NCBI RefSeq assembly: GCF_029867415.1
Contig: NW_026706278.1
Span: forward strand, 124,001 to 188,000
Length of the DNA stretch: 64,000 nucleotides
DNA from: Vicia villosa
Taxonomy: Eukaryota; Streptophyta; Magnoliopsida; Fabales; Fabaceae
Reading direction: 5' to 3'
Positions within the stretch are counted from its first letter, which is position 1; each line of letters opens with the position of its first letter. Below, piece after piece: positions 1 to 11,043 of this stretch. Both the position numbers and the translations under genes were made by a program. The notes below the pieces were generated by a model. That model saw only the letters and a program-made list of their open reading frames with translations, did not search any database and was not told the origin of the DNA.

Positions 1-1674
1 TGGAATGATTGTTTCCATGATACTAGGAGTGAATGGAGTGTTCCTTGTAGGAAGGTCATTGCTTGAAGGATAGAACTTGTGGAAGTGAGGTGTTTGGCTT
101 GACTCCTCGACACCTATCTCAATATCTGACACTTGATTGAAGGTGAAGAAATGACTTGTTGCTAGTTTGCCCCAGCTTGTATGGTCTCTTGAGATAAGAC
201 TTTGATAATGCTTGAATCATGGAGATCGCAATGGTCTGCCCCAGTGTTAATCAAGGAATGAATGCCCCAGATTGAAAGGAACTGTTCCACTTGATGGATT
301 CTTCAGAGATTTGCTTTGTGGATGACCAAACTCTGCCTTTGTAAGATTACTCGATGGAATTTCGATGTTGAACTTTCCTTGGTATCAAGTACTCACTTTC
401 AGGTTAGAGACAATTCTGTTTTGAAAGAGATAATGAGAATGCAATGCACATGTTAATCTCAAAAGGAAAGTTTTTATTTGTCAAAATGTTGTACTGATAC
501 TAACACAAATGACACAGCAACATTAGGAGTCAGTTTTGACATGATTTCATAGTTTGTATGCTTTCGGAACGAACCCTGCTTCAATTAGGACTTTTGAGGG
601 TTGTAACATGGCCGGGTTCACGGTTTGAGAAACAAAGGATAAAGGCTCAAATTCTACTTAACCCACCCCTCTTCGTGATGTTCTCCAGTCCTACATTCAG
701 CTAGTTTGACACGAGTATTCACCTTTCAGGAAGGATTGTGATGGGTGAGGATCCTTTATGGCCTTGATGGAGGTGGCAGTCACCCTTTGGCGCTTTTGTT
801 GATGGTCATAACAACTTGTCCCTTGGAGGAATTTTCTTTTGCTTTTGTCTTTTTGCTTTCCCTAACTTTTGCCTGGACAAAAAGTTTCTTTTGATTTTGG
901 TTTTCGTTGTCCAGCGGGATATGCCCTAATTTTTGCCTAAGTCATTTGCTTCAAAGCTTTTCTTTCTTTTTTTGACTTAGCGGGCTATTGTTTTCCCTTT
1001 TTTATTTTATTCATAACTTTCTTTTCATTCTTTTTTGTCTCGTTCGGGAACAAGTTGTAGGACTTTGGTGATTGACTTGATGAAAAGGTTGTGACTACCT
1101 TCTTCTTAGTGAACGGGAGACATCCATTGTGGATGGTGCTCTTCCTTTTTTTGTTGTGAGATCTGAGATATGATTGATCCTCTGATGGAATACCTGAAAG
1201 TTGAGCGCTCGGTCGCACTAACTGAAGACTACCCTGCCCCTGGTTAAGATTGAGGGTTTTGTATTTTTGAAAGAAACTACTACTTCTTAGGCTCAAAGGG
1301 GTTGACGAGGGTTTCACTTCCTTATAACTCCGGTGTTTAGGAATGGAAACAATGCCTGTACATCGTCAGCAGGATCTTGTTCCAAAGGCATACAATTAGT
1401 GATTCATGTGTTTTTGATTTTCATCATTCTCCTTTTTTAGTTGCTTAAGACAAATGCGTGAAGTATCAATGAACATAATGACAAAGATGAAATGATTTGA
1501 GAAAAACATGTATATTACATTTTTATTTATTCAAACAGAATGAGTTTCTTACAATGGATAGTACTTGATAACAACAAAAGTAGTACAATTGAAAATACTA
1601 AAGAAACCTATACAATGGCAAGTCTGGCCTTATTCTAATGCAAATGAAATGTTTTCTGACAAACATAAAAATCT
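1..1674 (-). other. Non-coding internal region downstream of Ogre-like gag
   Basis: On the minus strand this lies 3' of the gag stop. I see no protease, RT or integrase motifs. A 110-codon open frame at 985-1317 (minus) is Ser/Lys-rich and has no recognisable domain, so I do not call it a gene. Pyrimidine-rich stretches near 830-1020 look intron- or UTR-like. Ogre-type elements are known to carry an intron upstream of RT, so this could be such a spacer, or the interior of a gag-only derivative. The element runs off the left edge of the window, so the two cannot be separated here. Confidence 0.45.
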
Positions 1675-3312
1675 TCATGTTCCACTGGTGGAAGCTCCAT
1701 TGTGAGGTGGCATGGGATTGTTGACCACATTAGGTGCCGCAGGTGTGAATGTAATCTCCTTTGCATCAAGCAGATCCTGAACCTTGTCTTTGAGCACTCT
1801 GCACTCTTCAGTGGTGTGACCAGATCCTCCAGAGTGGAATTCACACTTGGCATTAATCTTGTAATTTGGAGGGAGAGGATCAGGAGGAGGCCTCGCTTCA
1901 GCTAATTGAATCAGCTTCTGATCAAGCAAGGCGGCGAGAAGTTGGCTATAGGTCATTGGTACACGATCATACACCCTTTTAGGCCTATTCTGCCTCTGTT
2001 GACCCTGTCTCTGCTGATAACCTTGTTGTTGGAAACCTTGTTGTTGTTGTTGGACATATTGTTGATAAGGGACCCAAGGTTGTTGACCAACAGGTGCCAC
2101 ATAAGCTTGAGGGGCGGTGGCGGCCACTTGATAGCAAGGAGCTTGATCTTGAGCATAGGTGGCACTGGTCTCGCCTTCTTTCTTCTTGACAAAGTTACCC
2201 TGAGGTTTCTTGTACCCATATTGGTTTGCAGCAGCAGCATTGGCGGGATTCTGGATCTTACCAATTTTCAAACCATTCTCAATTCTTTCACCAATCCTGA
2301 CTAGATCGGAGAAACCAGAAGAAACACTACCAACCATTCTCTCATAGTAATGTCCTTGAAGAGTGTTCATGAACATGTCAACCAGTTCGGATTCAGAAAG
2401 TGGTGGATTCACTTGAGCAGCCATTTCTCTCCACCTTTGAGCATACTCTTTGAATGTCTCATTGGTCCTTTGCACTTGATTTTGAAGTTGCAACCTAGTT
2501 GGTGCCATGTCAATGTTGTATTGGTATTGCTTGAGAAAGGCATCAGACAAATCCTTCCAAGATCGGATTCTATTACGCTCCAGATTCATATACCAGTTCA
2601 GAGATGCCCCAGATAAGCTATCTTGGAAGCAGTGAATGAGCAATGAGTCGTTGTGGATGTGAGAAGCCATCTTACGACAATACATGATGATATGGCTCTT
2701 CGGACAGCTCAAGCCCTTGTACTTCTGGAAGTCGGGAGTCTTGAACTTAGGAGGGACAACCAGATTAGGGACTAGACACATATCCTCAGCATCCATCCCA
2801 TAGGCAGTAAATCCTTCAATGGCTCGAATTCTTTCCTCAAGGATTTTGTACTTCTCAGCAGATTTCTCAACGGGTCGAGCTCTTTCAACAGTTGGTATTG
2901 TTTGCATTTCTGGATTAGCAGAACGAGTACCACAAAAAGCAGGAATAGGAATCTCTGTTTGAGAAGGTGGCACAGGGAGTGGGAAGACGGGATCAGCCAT
3001 AGTCATTGCTCCAGAAGTCACGGGTATAGTCCCACCTTGGTTTGGAGCTCCAAGGGTATCAACAGTCATGAAGTTGAATGGCATCCCAAGAGTAGCATTA
3101 GTCCTTGCTTGGAACTCAAATGGAGTAGAAGAAGGTGGAACGACCTCAAGTTGGCTAGCAGCAGCTTGGTTACCAACAACGGGAATCTCTTGTGTAGCAG
3201 GAACCCTTTCAGTTCGCAAGGCTTGGATAGCTTCCAGGATAGCATCGACCTTAGTTTTCATTTGATCCATCTCTTCTCTAATGGCAGCTTGATCTTGTTC
3301 GTAATTCTCCAT
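1675..3312 (-). CDS. gag: Ogre/Tat-type Ty3-gypsy gag polyprotein
   Basis: Gag forms the virus-like particle of the retrotransposon in the cytoplasm. The chosen start gives a protein of about 545 residues beginning MENYEQDQAA. The open frame extends 37 codons further upstream to 3423, but MENYEQ is the start I recognise in this family and it opens the N-terminal coiled-coil-like stretch (IREEMDQMKTKVDAI). The central retrotransposon-gag domain holds GASLNWYMNLE, SWKDLSDAFLKQY and TFKEYAQRWRE. A Gln/Tyr-rich segment follows, then a C-terminal CEFHSGGSGHTTEEC motif. The frame is uninterrupted. It stops without running into a protease, and nothing pol-like follows in the 1.67 kb visible. LTR and PBS lie upstream on the same strand. 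The gag identity is firm; the Ogre/Tat assignment rests mainly on the PBS and LTR. Confidence 0.85.
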   Translation of the reverse strand: MENYEQDQAAIREEMDQMKTKVDAILEAIQALRTERVPATQEIPVVGNQAAASQLEVVPPSSTPFEFQARTNATLGMPFNFMTVDTLGAPNQGGTIPVTSGAMTMADPVFPLPVPPSQTEIPIPAFCGTRSANPEMQTIPTVERARPVEKSAEKYKILEERIRAIEGFTAYGMDAEDMCLVPNLVVPPKFKTPDFQKYKGLSCPKSHIIMYCRKMASHIHNDSLLIHCFQDSLSGASLNWYMNLERNRIRSWKDLSDAFLKQYQYNIDMAPTRLQLQNQVQRTNETFKEYAQRWREMAAQVNPPLSESELVDMFMNTLQGHYYERMVGSVSSGFSDLVRIGERIENGLKIGKIQNPANAAAANQYGYKKPQGNFVKKKEGETSATYAQDQAPCYQVAATAPQAYVAPVGQQPWVPYQQYVQQQQQGFQQQGYQQRQGQQRQNRPKRVYDRVPMTYSQLLAALLDQKLIQLAEARPPPDPLPPNYKINAKCEFHSGGSGHTTEECRVLKDKVQDLLDAKEITFTPAAPNVVNNPMPPHNGASTSGT

Positions 3313-3512
3313 GATTCTTCTTCTGTGAGCTCTTGTCAGATATCGGTGTGGAGGAATCGTCTTGACTGATCTGATGGAGAGGAAGAGTGGTAAGAGTCTT
3401 GATAACCATGGATGCACATGCATGAATGCAAAAATGTTAATGAAGATGCAAATGTATCATAAATCAAGATCAAGGACTCTTGGATAACAACTTCTCATGG
3501 TCAATAAGATAT

Positions 3513-3685
3513 GGTCGAATCCTCCAGATTCAGAGGTTCGACGTTGCTTTCTGGATAAATAGCTTGTGCATAAGTCAAAGATGATCGAACCCTCCAGATT
3601 CAGAGGTTCGACGTTGATTCTGATAGATAACTGATGTAGAACTTCTGTATAAGTCAAATGTCCCAGGATCAAAGGTTCGACGCCT
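3513..3685 (-). repeat. Repeated hairpin motif in gag leader
   Basis: Two near-identical hairpin sequences lie at 3514-3542 and 3583-3611, with arms GTCGAAyCCTC and GAGGTTCGAC around the loop CAGATTCA. A degenerate third copy (AAAGGTTCGACGCC) lies near 3670. The repeat period is about 70-75 bp. They sit in the transcribed leader between PBS and gag, so they could form RNA stem-loops. Confidence 0.7.
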
Positions 3686-4230
3686 TTTTGAATGCCAGGA
3701 AAACCAATAGTCACCAACATAACATGTACCTGCACCTGTATAGAGTATGATTCCCTCCCCACTCACAGGTGTAGTCTAGGTCAGGGTAAAGTCATGAAAC
3801 GCAGTATACGGTCCGCCCGAAGGTAAGTATCATCACAGCGCGGATGCGGGTGACGATAATACCTCCGTTTGAAACCACTACTCTGCTCGTAGTCACATGA
3901 TCCATCCCGAGACGTACACCTCAAGACAAACCATGCTCCCACTCTATCCTAGGATACCTAAAGTGCACTCATAGCCTGTGTATTGGGCCTTTTACCTCAT
4001 AGAATCATCCCACCCAACCTGCAAACAGTGAGAAAATATGTGGTCCCCACGGGGACCCATAATATAGTCCAGAATGCGAGAAAATAAACATGATATGCGA
4101 GCAATAAATAGTCATGATATGCAAGGCATAAAGAAGTAAAGCAATAAAGCAGTAAAGCAATAAAGCAATAAATCAATAAATGAACACCCATAGAAAAGAA
4201 AGCAAACACAAGCTAGGATCGACTAAGCTA
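3686..4230 (-). other. 5' leader between PBS and gag
   Basis: This is untranslated leader of the minus-strand Ogre-like element. The 4080-4190 part is AT-rich with repeated GCAATAAA-like units. Open frames here are short and show no recognisable domain. Confidence 0.5.
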
Positions 4231-4250
4231 GGTCCCCAGCAGAGTCGCCA
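4231..4250 (-). promoter_or_regulatory. Primer-binding site (tRNA-Arg type)
   Basis: The minus strand reads TGGCGACTCTGCTGGGGACC two bases inside the LTR end. This is the PBS form known from Ogre-type elements, described as complementary to a tRNA-Arg 3' end. It fixes the element orientation (minus) and the LTR boundary. Confidence 0.85.
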
Positions 4251-4933
4251 GCTGTCGCACGCTCGCGAAAATATGAACAGAGTCGCCACCAATATATTTA
4301 TCCCAAAGAGGGAAAGGAATATCAGAAAACCTGGAATAAAGAAAGGATAAGAAAAGGTCTTGCGACCAAAGATCGGGTAAGAAGTCGGTTACGTTAGGGG
4401 AAGGTATTAGCACCCCTCACGTCTGTGGTACTCCACAGGATCCACTTATGTTTGTTCTATTCTAAGGGTGTATAAATCTAAAGCTTAATTCTAAGGGAAT
4501 GCATGCAAATGAAAGAAAAAGAAACACGGGGAAAATAAGGTTTATAAATAGTTGTGCTCGCTTAGGCCCCGCGACCTAATGCCTACGTATCCTTTTCAGG
4601 AATCAGAGCGCCGTAGTTCGGCTCTTTAGTTTTTGTTTGTTTTTGTGTTTTTTAGTGGACGAAGTTACATTCGCACCCCGCTGCTCGACCTCTGGAGTCT
4701 TAAGCTGGGAATGGAGCAGAAATAACGTGTCCGATTAAAGAATGCCTCGGAGGCAAGGGAGAAAAGAGATTGGTTTGTGTCTTTTATATGTGATTCCATG
4801 ATGGACGAAAACCTACTACAAGGCATCGCATCACTTCCTCACTTTGATTAGCTCTGAGCCTTTATTAGATATTTTGAAGTGTTTTTGTTTAGGTGTCTTT
4901 TAAGGGAAATTAATTTGTGACTTAGATCATACC

Positions 4934-5245
4934 AAAAAGAGTTTTGTTTTGCATATTTAGAGAAAGCACATCGAGGCCTACGCCACAATCGTTTCTCTAA
5001 ATAACGGTTAATAAATACATCGAGGTTTCACACCTCAATCATTTCTTCTCCGCTAAGTAAAGGAGATACAAAAAAGAGTTCTTTTGTGAATGTTTAGAGA
5101 ATGCACATCGAGGCCTACACCATGATCGTTTCTCTAAACAACGGTTAAGAAATACATCGAGGCTTCACACCTCAATCATTTCTTCTCCGCTAAGTAGGAA
5201 AGAACATACATCAAGGCCTACGCCTCAATCATTTCTTTCTTACTA
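4934..5245 (-). repeat. Array of five hairpins with a conserved GAGGC core
   Basis: A unit of about 137 bp is repeated twice plus a partial copy. It contains five potential hairpins (4956-5001, 5010-5047, 5093-5138, 5147-5184, 5194-5243). Outer arms differ between hairpins (TTTAGAGAAA with TTTCTCTAAA; AAGAAAT with ATTTCTT; GTAGGAAAGAA with TTCTTTCTTAC). The core ACATCGAGGCCTACGCC or a variant is kept and can itself pair (GAGGC/GCCTC, GAGGT/ACCTC). The array lies in the downstream half of the LTR, so it is probably transcribed. Confidence 0.75.
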
Positions 5246-5984
5246 TGAAATATAGTAACGGTATGATCTTCATCGATATTTATTAAGTATTTTAAAAGTT
5301 GAAAAGGAAAAGAAGGAAAACTAGCCTAAAATGAGGGAAATTTCTACCTAATGTTATCATGGTTTCTACCTAAAGTTAGGAGTAAAAGAACATAAAAATT
5401 ATAGATCACATTAGAAGTCAAGATTGAGAATGATAATAGTGCAAAATTACACACAAGCATGAAGTGTCAAACCAAAAATATAGTACAAAGTGAATTAGAA
5501 ATACTACTATTTTTTATGGTTATTTTTATAAACATTTTTATATGACAAAAATATGGATTGAAGTCTAACATGATGGGAGAAAATTAGTATTTTTAACATT
5601 TAAAAGAAATAACAAAAAACTAATTAAAATCTATATTCTAGTAAGTGGAAACAGGGGAGTATGAGTTGAATTAAAGGTCTGAATAGCAAAGGGCGCAGGG
5701 CCCAATTCTGGCCCAAAAGGCATTTTTCCACAGATTTATTGCTTACCAAAAAAGGTGATAGCCCGGGCCAAAGGGGGGTGTAGAACGCAACAGGCCCAGG
5801 GTTGATGTTTTGTACAGTTTTTTCTCACCAGTTCCAAAAACGAATAACGGGTCACAAGGGAGGTGCAAACAGGGATTCGTGGCCCATAGGAAATTGGTTT
5901 TGATCCACAACATTTTCAGACTAGACTTTTATTAGGAAAACGATAAAATTAAATAATAAAATATCGAATTAAACAAAAAGGGGA

Positions 5985-6420
5985 AAATTGAATTCTAGGG
6001 TTACCGGTTCAGAACTCTTCACGTTGTTTCAGAAAAGGATCTCCCTCTCCCACACCGCGACGGCGGAACTTCTCTCGTCTCCGGCAAGCTTCTACTTCCT
6101 CCCTATCGAACTCACGGCGGCCGGAGGTTATCAAGCCTCCTTCCGATCAGTCTTTCCCTCTCTCAAACTTATTTCAGTTCCGATTGACTCAACTCTCGCT
6201 CTCCTCTCGATTCAAGTTTTCGACCGGTTCTCTCTTCCTTTCTTCTGTTAATTTTTCTTTTTTCGCAGCAGAGATGATGATGATGACGCCTAATCGTTAT
6301 GCTGTAGTGATAAGGATAATGATGTTGTTGAGCGTTATTGCGATGTCGGAGATGTCGCGATTGGTGAAGATTGATGATGATGATGTTGTTGTTGCTACAG
6401 TGATGATGAAGAACAGATGA
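5985..6420 (+). other. Gene-like leader and short ORF antisense to the LTR
   Basis: A pyrimidine-rich stretch on the plus strand, opposite to the LTR, contains an 87-codon frame (5988-6251) followed by GATGAT-repeat DNA. The protein has no recognisable domain. I regard it as LTR sequence with gene-like composition, not a supported gene. Confidence 0.25.
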
Positions 6421-6708
6421 ATGACGAAGAGAGCAAGGTTATGGTGATGAAGATTCGGTTCAGAGGTTGATGAAGATTTCAGGACTTTGGTGAAGATTCA
6501 AGAGTACTTGTTTCTGCGATTGGAGATTGAGAAAATTGAAGATGATTGGGAGAGAAGAAGCTTGAAGCTATGGAAATGGTGAATCGAGGGAGAAAGATGA
6601 AGGTTATGGTTATGGCGGTTATTGAAGAATGAGTGATGAAGAATGTTGCAGAAGTGAAAATAGTGATGTGTGAAAGTGGTGGAGAGTGAAGAGTGTGGTG
6701 GTTCTGAC

Positions 6709-6714
6709 TTTATA
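6709..6714 (-). promoter_or_regulatory. Candidate TATA box of Ogre-like LTR
   Basis: The minus strand reads CTATAAAG here and is followed by a CA/CT-rich tract (6700 down to 6600) resembling a plant 5' leader. This would place U3 at about 8059-6680. Confidence 0.45.
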
Positions 6715-8059
6715 GCAGTGCAAGGTAATTCCCTCCTCTTCTTCTGTTATTTCTGTTATGAAAGTTATAACTGAATTGGTTAGGAGATTTGAGTCAGTTA
6801 TGATTCTGTTGTGAATGAATGATTCTGTTAGGTTTCTTTATCTCTGAAAGTTTGTTATGTGGAGGGTAAAGTAGTTGGGTTCTGTTAGGGCAGTTAAGAT
6901 TAGTTAGTTAAGAATTGTTGTGTTTGGAAATTCTGTTAAAGAGGTTGGGAAAGGTTAGAATTCTGTTTGGTAGGAATATGTTAGCTAGGTGCTGAATGGT
7001 GGTTACAAACTGACTGTTAGAAATGATATGAGATGGATACTGGCTGCTTTTTGTTTATGCAATTTTTGGTTGATGTGCTGCATTTTTGCTATGGTTGATT
7101 GTATGAAGCACTGTCTGACTGTCTGGTTAATATATGTATGTTGCAGGTTTTAGAAGTCTTTGGCATACCAAGAAGATGAATCAAGTTTGAGCGTGTCGCG
7201 GCCCCTTTAAATCTCTCATGCAGCAGCCGCTTTACGCAAGCCTTATGAAGTCAAAACGCGTCTTGGTTTATCCTTGATTAACATGGGAACCCCTGTAACT
7301 TCTTGCAGCACGATTTGTAAATTTTTTGTAATTGAGCTTAGGGGAATCCTTGAGCCTTTGTGGTAAATTCTTTCTGGATGATGTTGTTTCATGAAAAGCA
7401 TTGCTCTGTAACTTGCACTATGAACCCTCGACGTAACTTATGACTTTATATGGTTTTCTGGATAATTTTCTTTATTATGTAATGCGTATCTGGACAATAT
7501 TAGATGTGAGGGTATTGGTTTTTGTAATGACACTGTAGCGTTATCCTTGGATTTATAGTGAACAGAATGAATTCCTTTTATCTCATAAAACTTCTCTTTT
7601 TCAATGTGCACTATTAAATGAGGAAACTTTAGTAAGAATGATAACCAAAGATGGGGTAAGAGGCAAAGTGCTTGCAAATAGCTTTCAAAGGTCTTCTCTC
7701 GCCAATATGCATCAATAACCAAAAGGCGTTTATGAACCTTTTTCTCTTCAAACCAACATTATCGAAATCTCAAACTTAACAGGACTTGTCATAGGCTAAC
7801 ATCTTCGTCCAAGTGGATTCACCGAGTATTACATCAAACAATTGTGTCCAGCTTCCATGGAAAAAATCCTCTGATTACTAAATGAATATGAAGATGAACC
7901 CTAATTCAATCGATGCCCTTAGATCCATCATCACTGATTTAATGAATCAACTTTATCCTTAATGAATGCATAATGTGTTAATGACCTAGTAGATGAGAAT
8001 ATGCGATGCATAAGCCAATTAGAAATAAAATTAAGATGGGCAAATTTTGGGGTGCAACA

Positions 8060-11043
8060 GGTGTACCTAAGAGAGAGTAGTTTCCTAGTAAGGGTTGGTG
8101 GAATGTACAAGTGTGGTAGCTTACGATTGGGTGAGGCTTGAATACCCGGTCGTTAGAAGAGGATATGTATTTCTATTCTTATCATTTTATATTTAAGTTC
8201 TAGAACTACGCTAGATGGAATATGAAATGATGTAGAAGCGTGAAATGCAGTGACCTAAGTTCTTGTTAGTTGTTGTTCGTCTGACCCCGAGTGAAGCCAT
8301 AGAACTATGCTTGGCGTTGGGTGTTCAGGCGAGTAAGACCTAAGATCTATCTGGAATGTTAGTAGGATGATCGCAGTTGAGTTGGTTGTTAGGAACCATA
8401 ATATTCCTATCTGGACTGAATTATCCTTGGAATCTCATGCACTGCATGGCAATCCGAAGATGAACTTCAAATCTTCGTGCTTGGCGTTTTGGCTTTCCGA
8501 GTAAGTAAACCTTGGTGTGTAGCACTCTCAGGTTTTAGCATCCTGAGGAGTGTGATTCGAAGGACTTGAGGAACGGTGAGCCTATTGAAAGCCTGTTCAG
8601 ACGCTTGTCGGTTGTGACTTTAGGATACACGTGGAGATCATTATACGCCACTGAGGTAGGTTACCTAGATACATGGCCTCGGAGTTGGACCACCATGTTG
8701 GTACTACCAGACGAGTATAATGCCACAGTATCGCTATCGTGCACAAGATGCGTGAGTAATCCTTTTTCCGACATGTGTGGGACAAAGGTGATCTGAAGCT
8801 CAAGGTAGAATTCTGATTTGGCACTCGTGAGACACAGATCCAAACTCTCATAAGGTATGTGGGATAAGGATCCATATGTCGTGCTCGATAGTAGAGGAAT
8901 AACTAGACAGACGATGGTGAAATGGATCAAGATCCAATACTATACTTATGGAGACCCTGAGTGATCGTGATTGCGTGAGTTAGTATCAGATTGTACCTTG
9001 GGGACGTTCTCGTTTCGTGAAGTGTTAAGTTGGAAATCTTGCATGAGTGTCTAGAGTGAGACTCATGTGCGGTCATGATATTCTGGTCAGCATAGTGAGT
9101 GGATATCATGTACCATTGGCGACCGGTGATGGAATATGTAAATCGTATCTGGATCGGCTCGATGTGTGATGTGTCTGGTAAGGTATTGCTAGATACTCTG
9201 AGTGGAGAAGTATTAATCTTGGTAAAGCATCGACATTTTGTTTTAGGACTGCTAAGGAGTCTATGAAAGAGACGTTCGGAGTACAAAGTGCAATTTTTGC
9301 ATTGTGACTACACTCAGGCCGTTGGAAGCACTGCAATGAAGGATGCAGCCGCCGAGGAAGTCAGTTTAGTGTCTGATTCAGAGGTGGAACATACATTAGA
9401 TGACTGTGTGAATGGAGTGTGGTTATGGAGGGATTGTTATATCAGTAAGTCGCACGAGTTATCAGAGGTGATACCACACTAAGAGAATGAAGGTGTATGG
9501 TTGGGTAGAAGTTGTGTAAAACGGCTAGAGTTATCATGAGCTGTAGTACGTCGTAAAGGGTTCGATATACCAGTTGAGCAACAAAGATTTGTTGGAATCA
9601 AAAACATAGCAGTTGTACGTTGTGGAAATCAGTGACAGGGACGAACCTCTAAGTCAGTGAGTATTTGGGTTTCAATGTCCTGAGAATGAAACGTGTACCT
9701 AAGTTGTGGTAGATGAACTATATGGAATGGGAGAGTAAGTAGAAGCTTGATTCTGGAGAGTACGCAACTTCGGAGAGTAGTAGCCGACGATGGATGTACA
9801 TGGAGTTCTGGCATGTGTTCTAATTGGACAACTGCAGATAAGGAATTATTGTGTATTAATGGAAACCAAGTGAATTATGGATATAACGTGACTCAGAGGT
9901 TTTCAAGGTGGGTGACTTGTTGGAATCAGAGTAGCGCAACGGATCGAGGAAGAATCAGATAAGTCTAAGGTGGGAATGAACGTACTACTTGTAGGATTGT
10001 ATGTTGGGATGAAAGAATCTTCCTGATAGAAATTGTCGAAGCAACATTTCGTTCATTCCAGTCTCTTGAGGATCCACCATGAACTCGAGCGGTGTGGTCA
10101 ATGGGCCAGCTTAGGAATACATTTTGTGGATGGCAGGCGGTCTGATGTTCGTAATTCATCAGTTTAGCTTGTAAGTCGCAAGGGTTGGACATGATATCGT
10201 GATCGCCGGAACGCTGAAGGTTAGTGAGGACATTCAATTGACGTAAGTTCTTTGTGTTTATATTTTGTGCACTGTGAGCGTGCATGAAGAGCTGGACAAC
10301 GGTCGCGGGTTAATCGTTGGAGTCCACCTTTATGGAAAAAACCTTATGCGAAGTTGTTGGACATCAATGCTATGGTTGTGGGATGTTACACCATTGTGGA
10401 TCGCGGTAATGATTGATACATCTAGGACTGAGGTGAGAATCGAGTAAGGAGGATCAGTTGTATAAGTAGAGGTAAACTTGGGAAAACCATCCTAAGACTT
10501 TGGGAACCAGAAGTTAAGACCAAGGAATTTGGCTAACACCTAATGACATTGTATGGACTCTAGTGGAGAATAATTTGAAGAGTTGTCGCAGAAGTGACGT
10601 TGTGGCAGTAATCCTCAAATGGGAAGTAATTCAAGAAGCTGAGTGAATCAGTAATGTTTGTTGAACGAGGGTGAACGCACCGGAGAAATAAACAAAGGAT
10701 ATCCGACATGAGTGGATTATTAGAGTTTTTGAAGTTCTGGAGATTCAGTGCAGAGCAGTGAAGGTCAAGGACCTTGGAAGGATCTTTTCCCCAGATATGT
10801 CAAGACGAAGTATCTGGATAGACATGTTGCTTGAGAGTCAAGGTTCTAACCATGCATAGTGGGACGCAGGTATTTTGGTGGAATATGTTTCTTCGGATGG
10901 AACGACACTCAGACAGAGTAATGATGCTATTTAAAGGAGGAATGTAAGGGACATTCCATCCCCCGGTTGGAATAGACTTGGATAGTTGTTTCCGTGGTGA
11001 TCGGAAAGAATTCGAGGACGAATTCAATTTAAGGGGGGGAGAA
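8060..11043 (+). mobile_element. Non-coding interior of a Ty3-gypsy element, 3' part
   Basis: This segment sits directly upstream of a PPT and a plus-strand LTR, so it is the internal region of that element. Its base composition is balanced, unlike the AT-rich flanks, yet no frame exceeds about 120 codons and I find no gag, RT, RNase H or integrase motif. The last 40 bp before the LTR (TTCGAGGACGAATTC then a G-run) resemble the tail of Tekay/Del-type chromovirus pol genes. It is either a non-autonomous large derivative or a very decayed copy. Its 5' end lies beyond the Ogre-like insertion at 8059. Confidence 0.55.
11031..11043 (+). promoter_or_regulatory. Polypurine tract
   Basis: AAGGGGGGGAGAA lies immediately before the LTR start TGTAACATCC. 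It is the expected plus-strand priming site and marks the next LTR as the 3' one. Confidence 0.8.

Larger units (their letters stand above)
4253..8059 (-). mobile_element. 5' LTR of Ogre/Tat-like Ty3-gypsy element (3.8 kb)
   Basis: Read on the minus strand, the LTR starts TGTTGCACCCCAAAATTTG at 8059 and ends GTGCGACA at 4253. The termini are imperfect inverted repeats (TGTYGCAC). A length of 3807 bp is typical of Ogre LTRs. It is followed by a two-base gap, the PBS, a leader and gag. The base pairs outside the 5' end are GGTGT (8060-8064), the expected target-site copy; its partner is outside the window. The LTR contains a TATA box near 6.7 kb and a hairpin array near 5 kb. Confidence 0.85.

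Noticed and set aside
1702..3369. Plus-strand open frames of up to 155 codons opposite the Ogre-like gag
   Set aside because: They are shadows of the minus-strand gag frame without any domain.
4934..5245. CRISPR-like regularly spaced repeats
   Set aside because: The DNA is a plant LTR, the repeats are tandem hairpin units rather than repeat-spacer arrays, and no cas genes exist.
5988..6251. 87-codon plus-strand ORF in the Ogre-like LTR
   Set aside because: No domain is recognisable and it lies antisense within the LTR; I record it only as leader-like DNA.
8566..10447. Several 60- to 119-codon frames in the gypsy interior
   Set aside because: They lie on both strands, overlap one another and show no motif; chance frames in non-AT-rich DNA.
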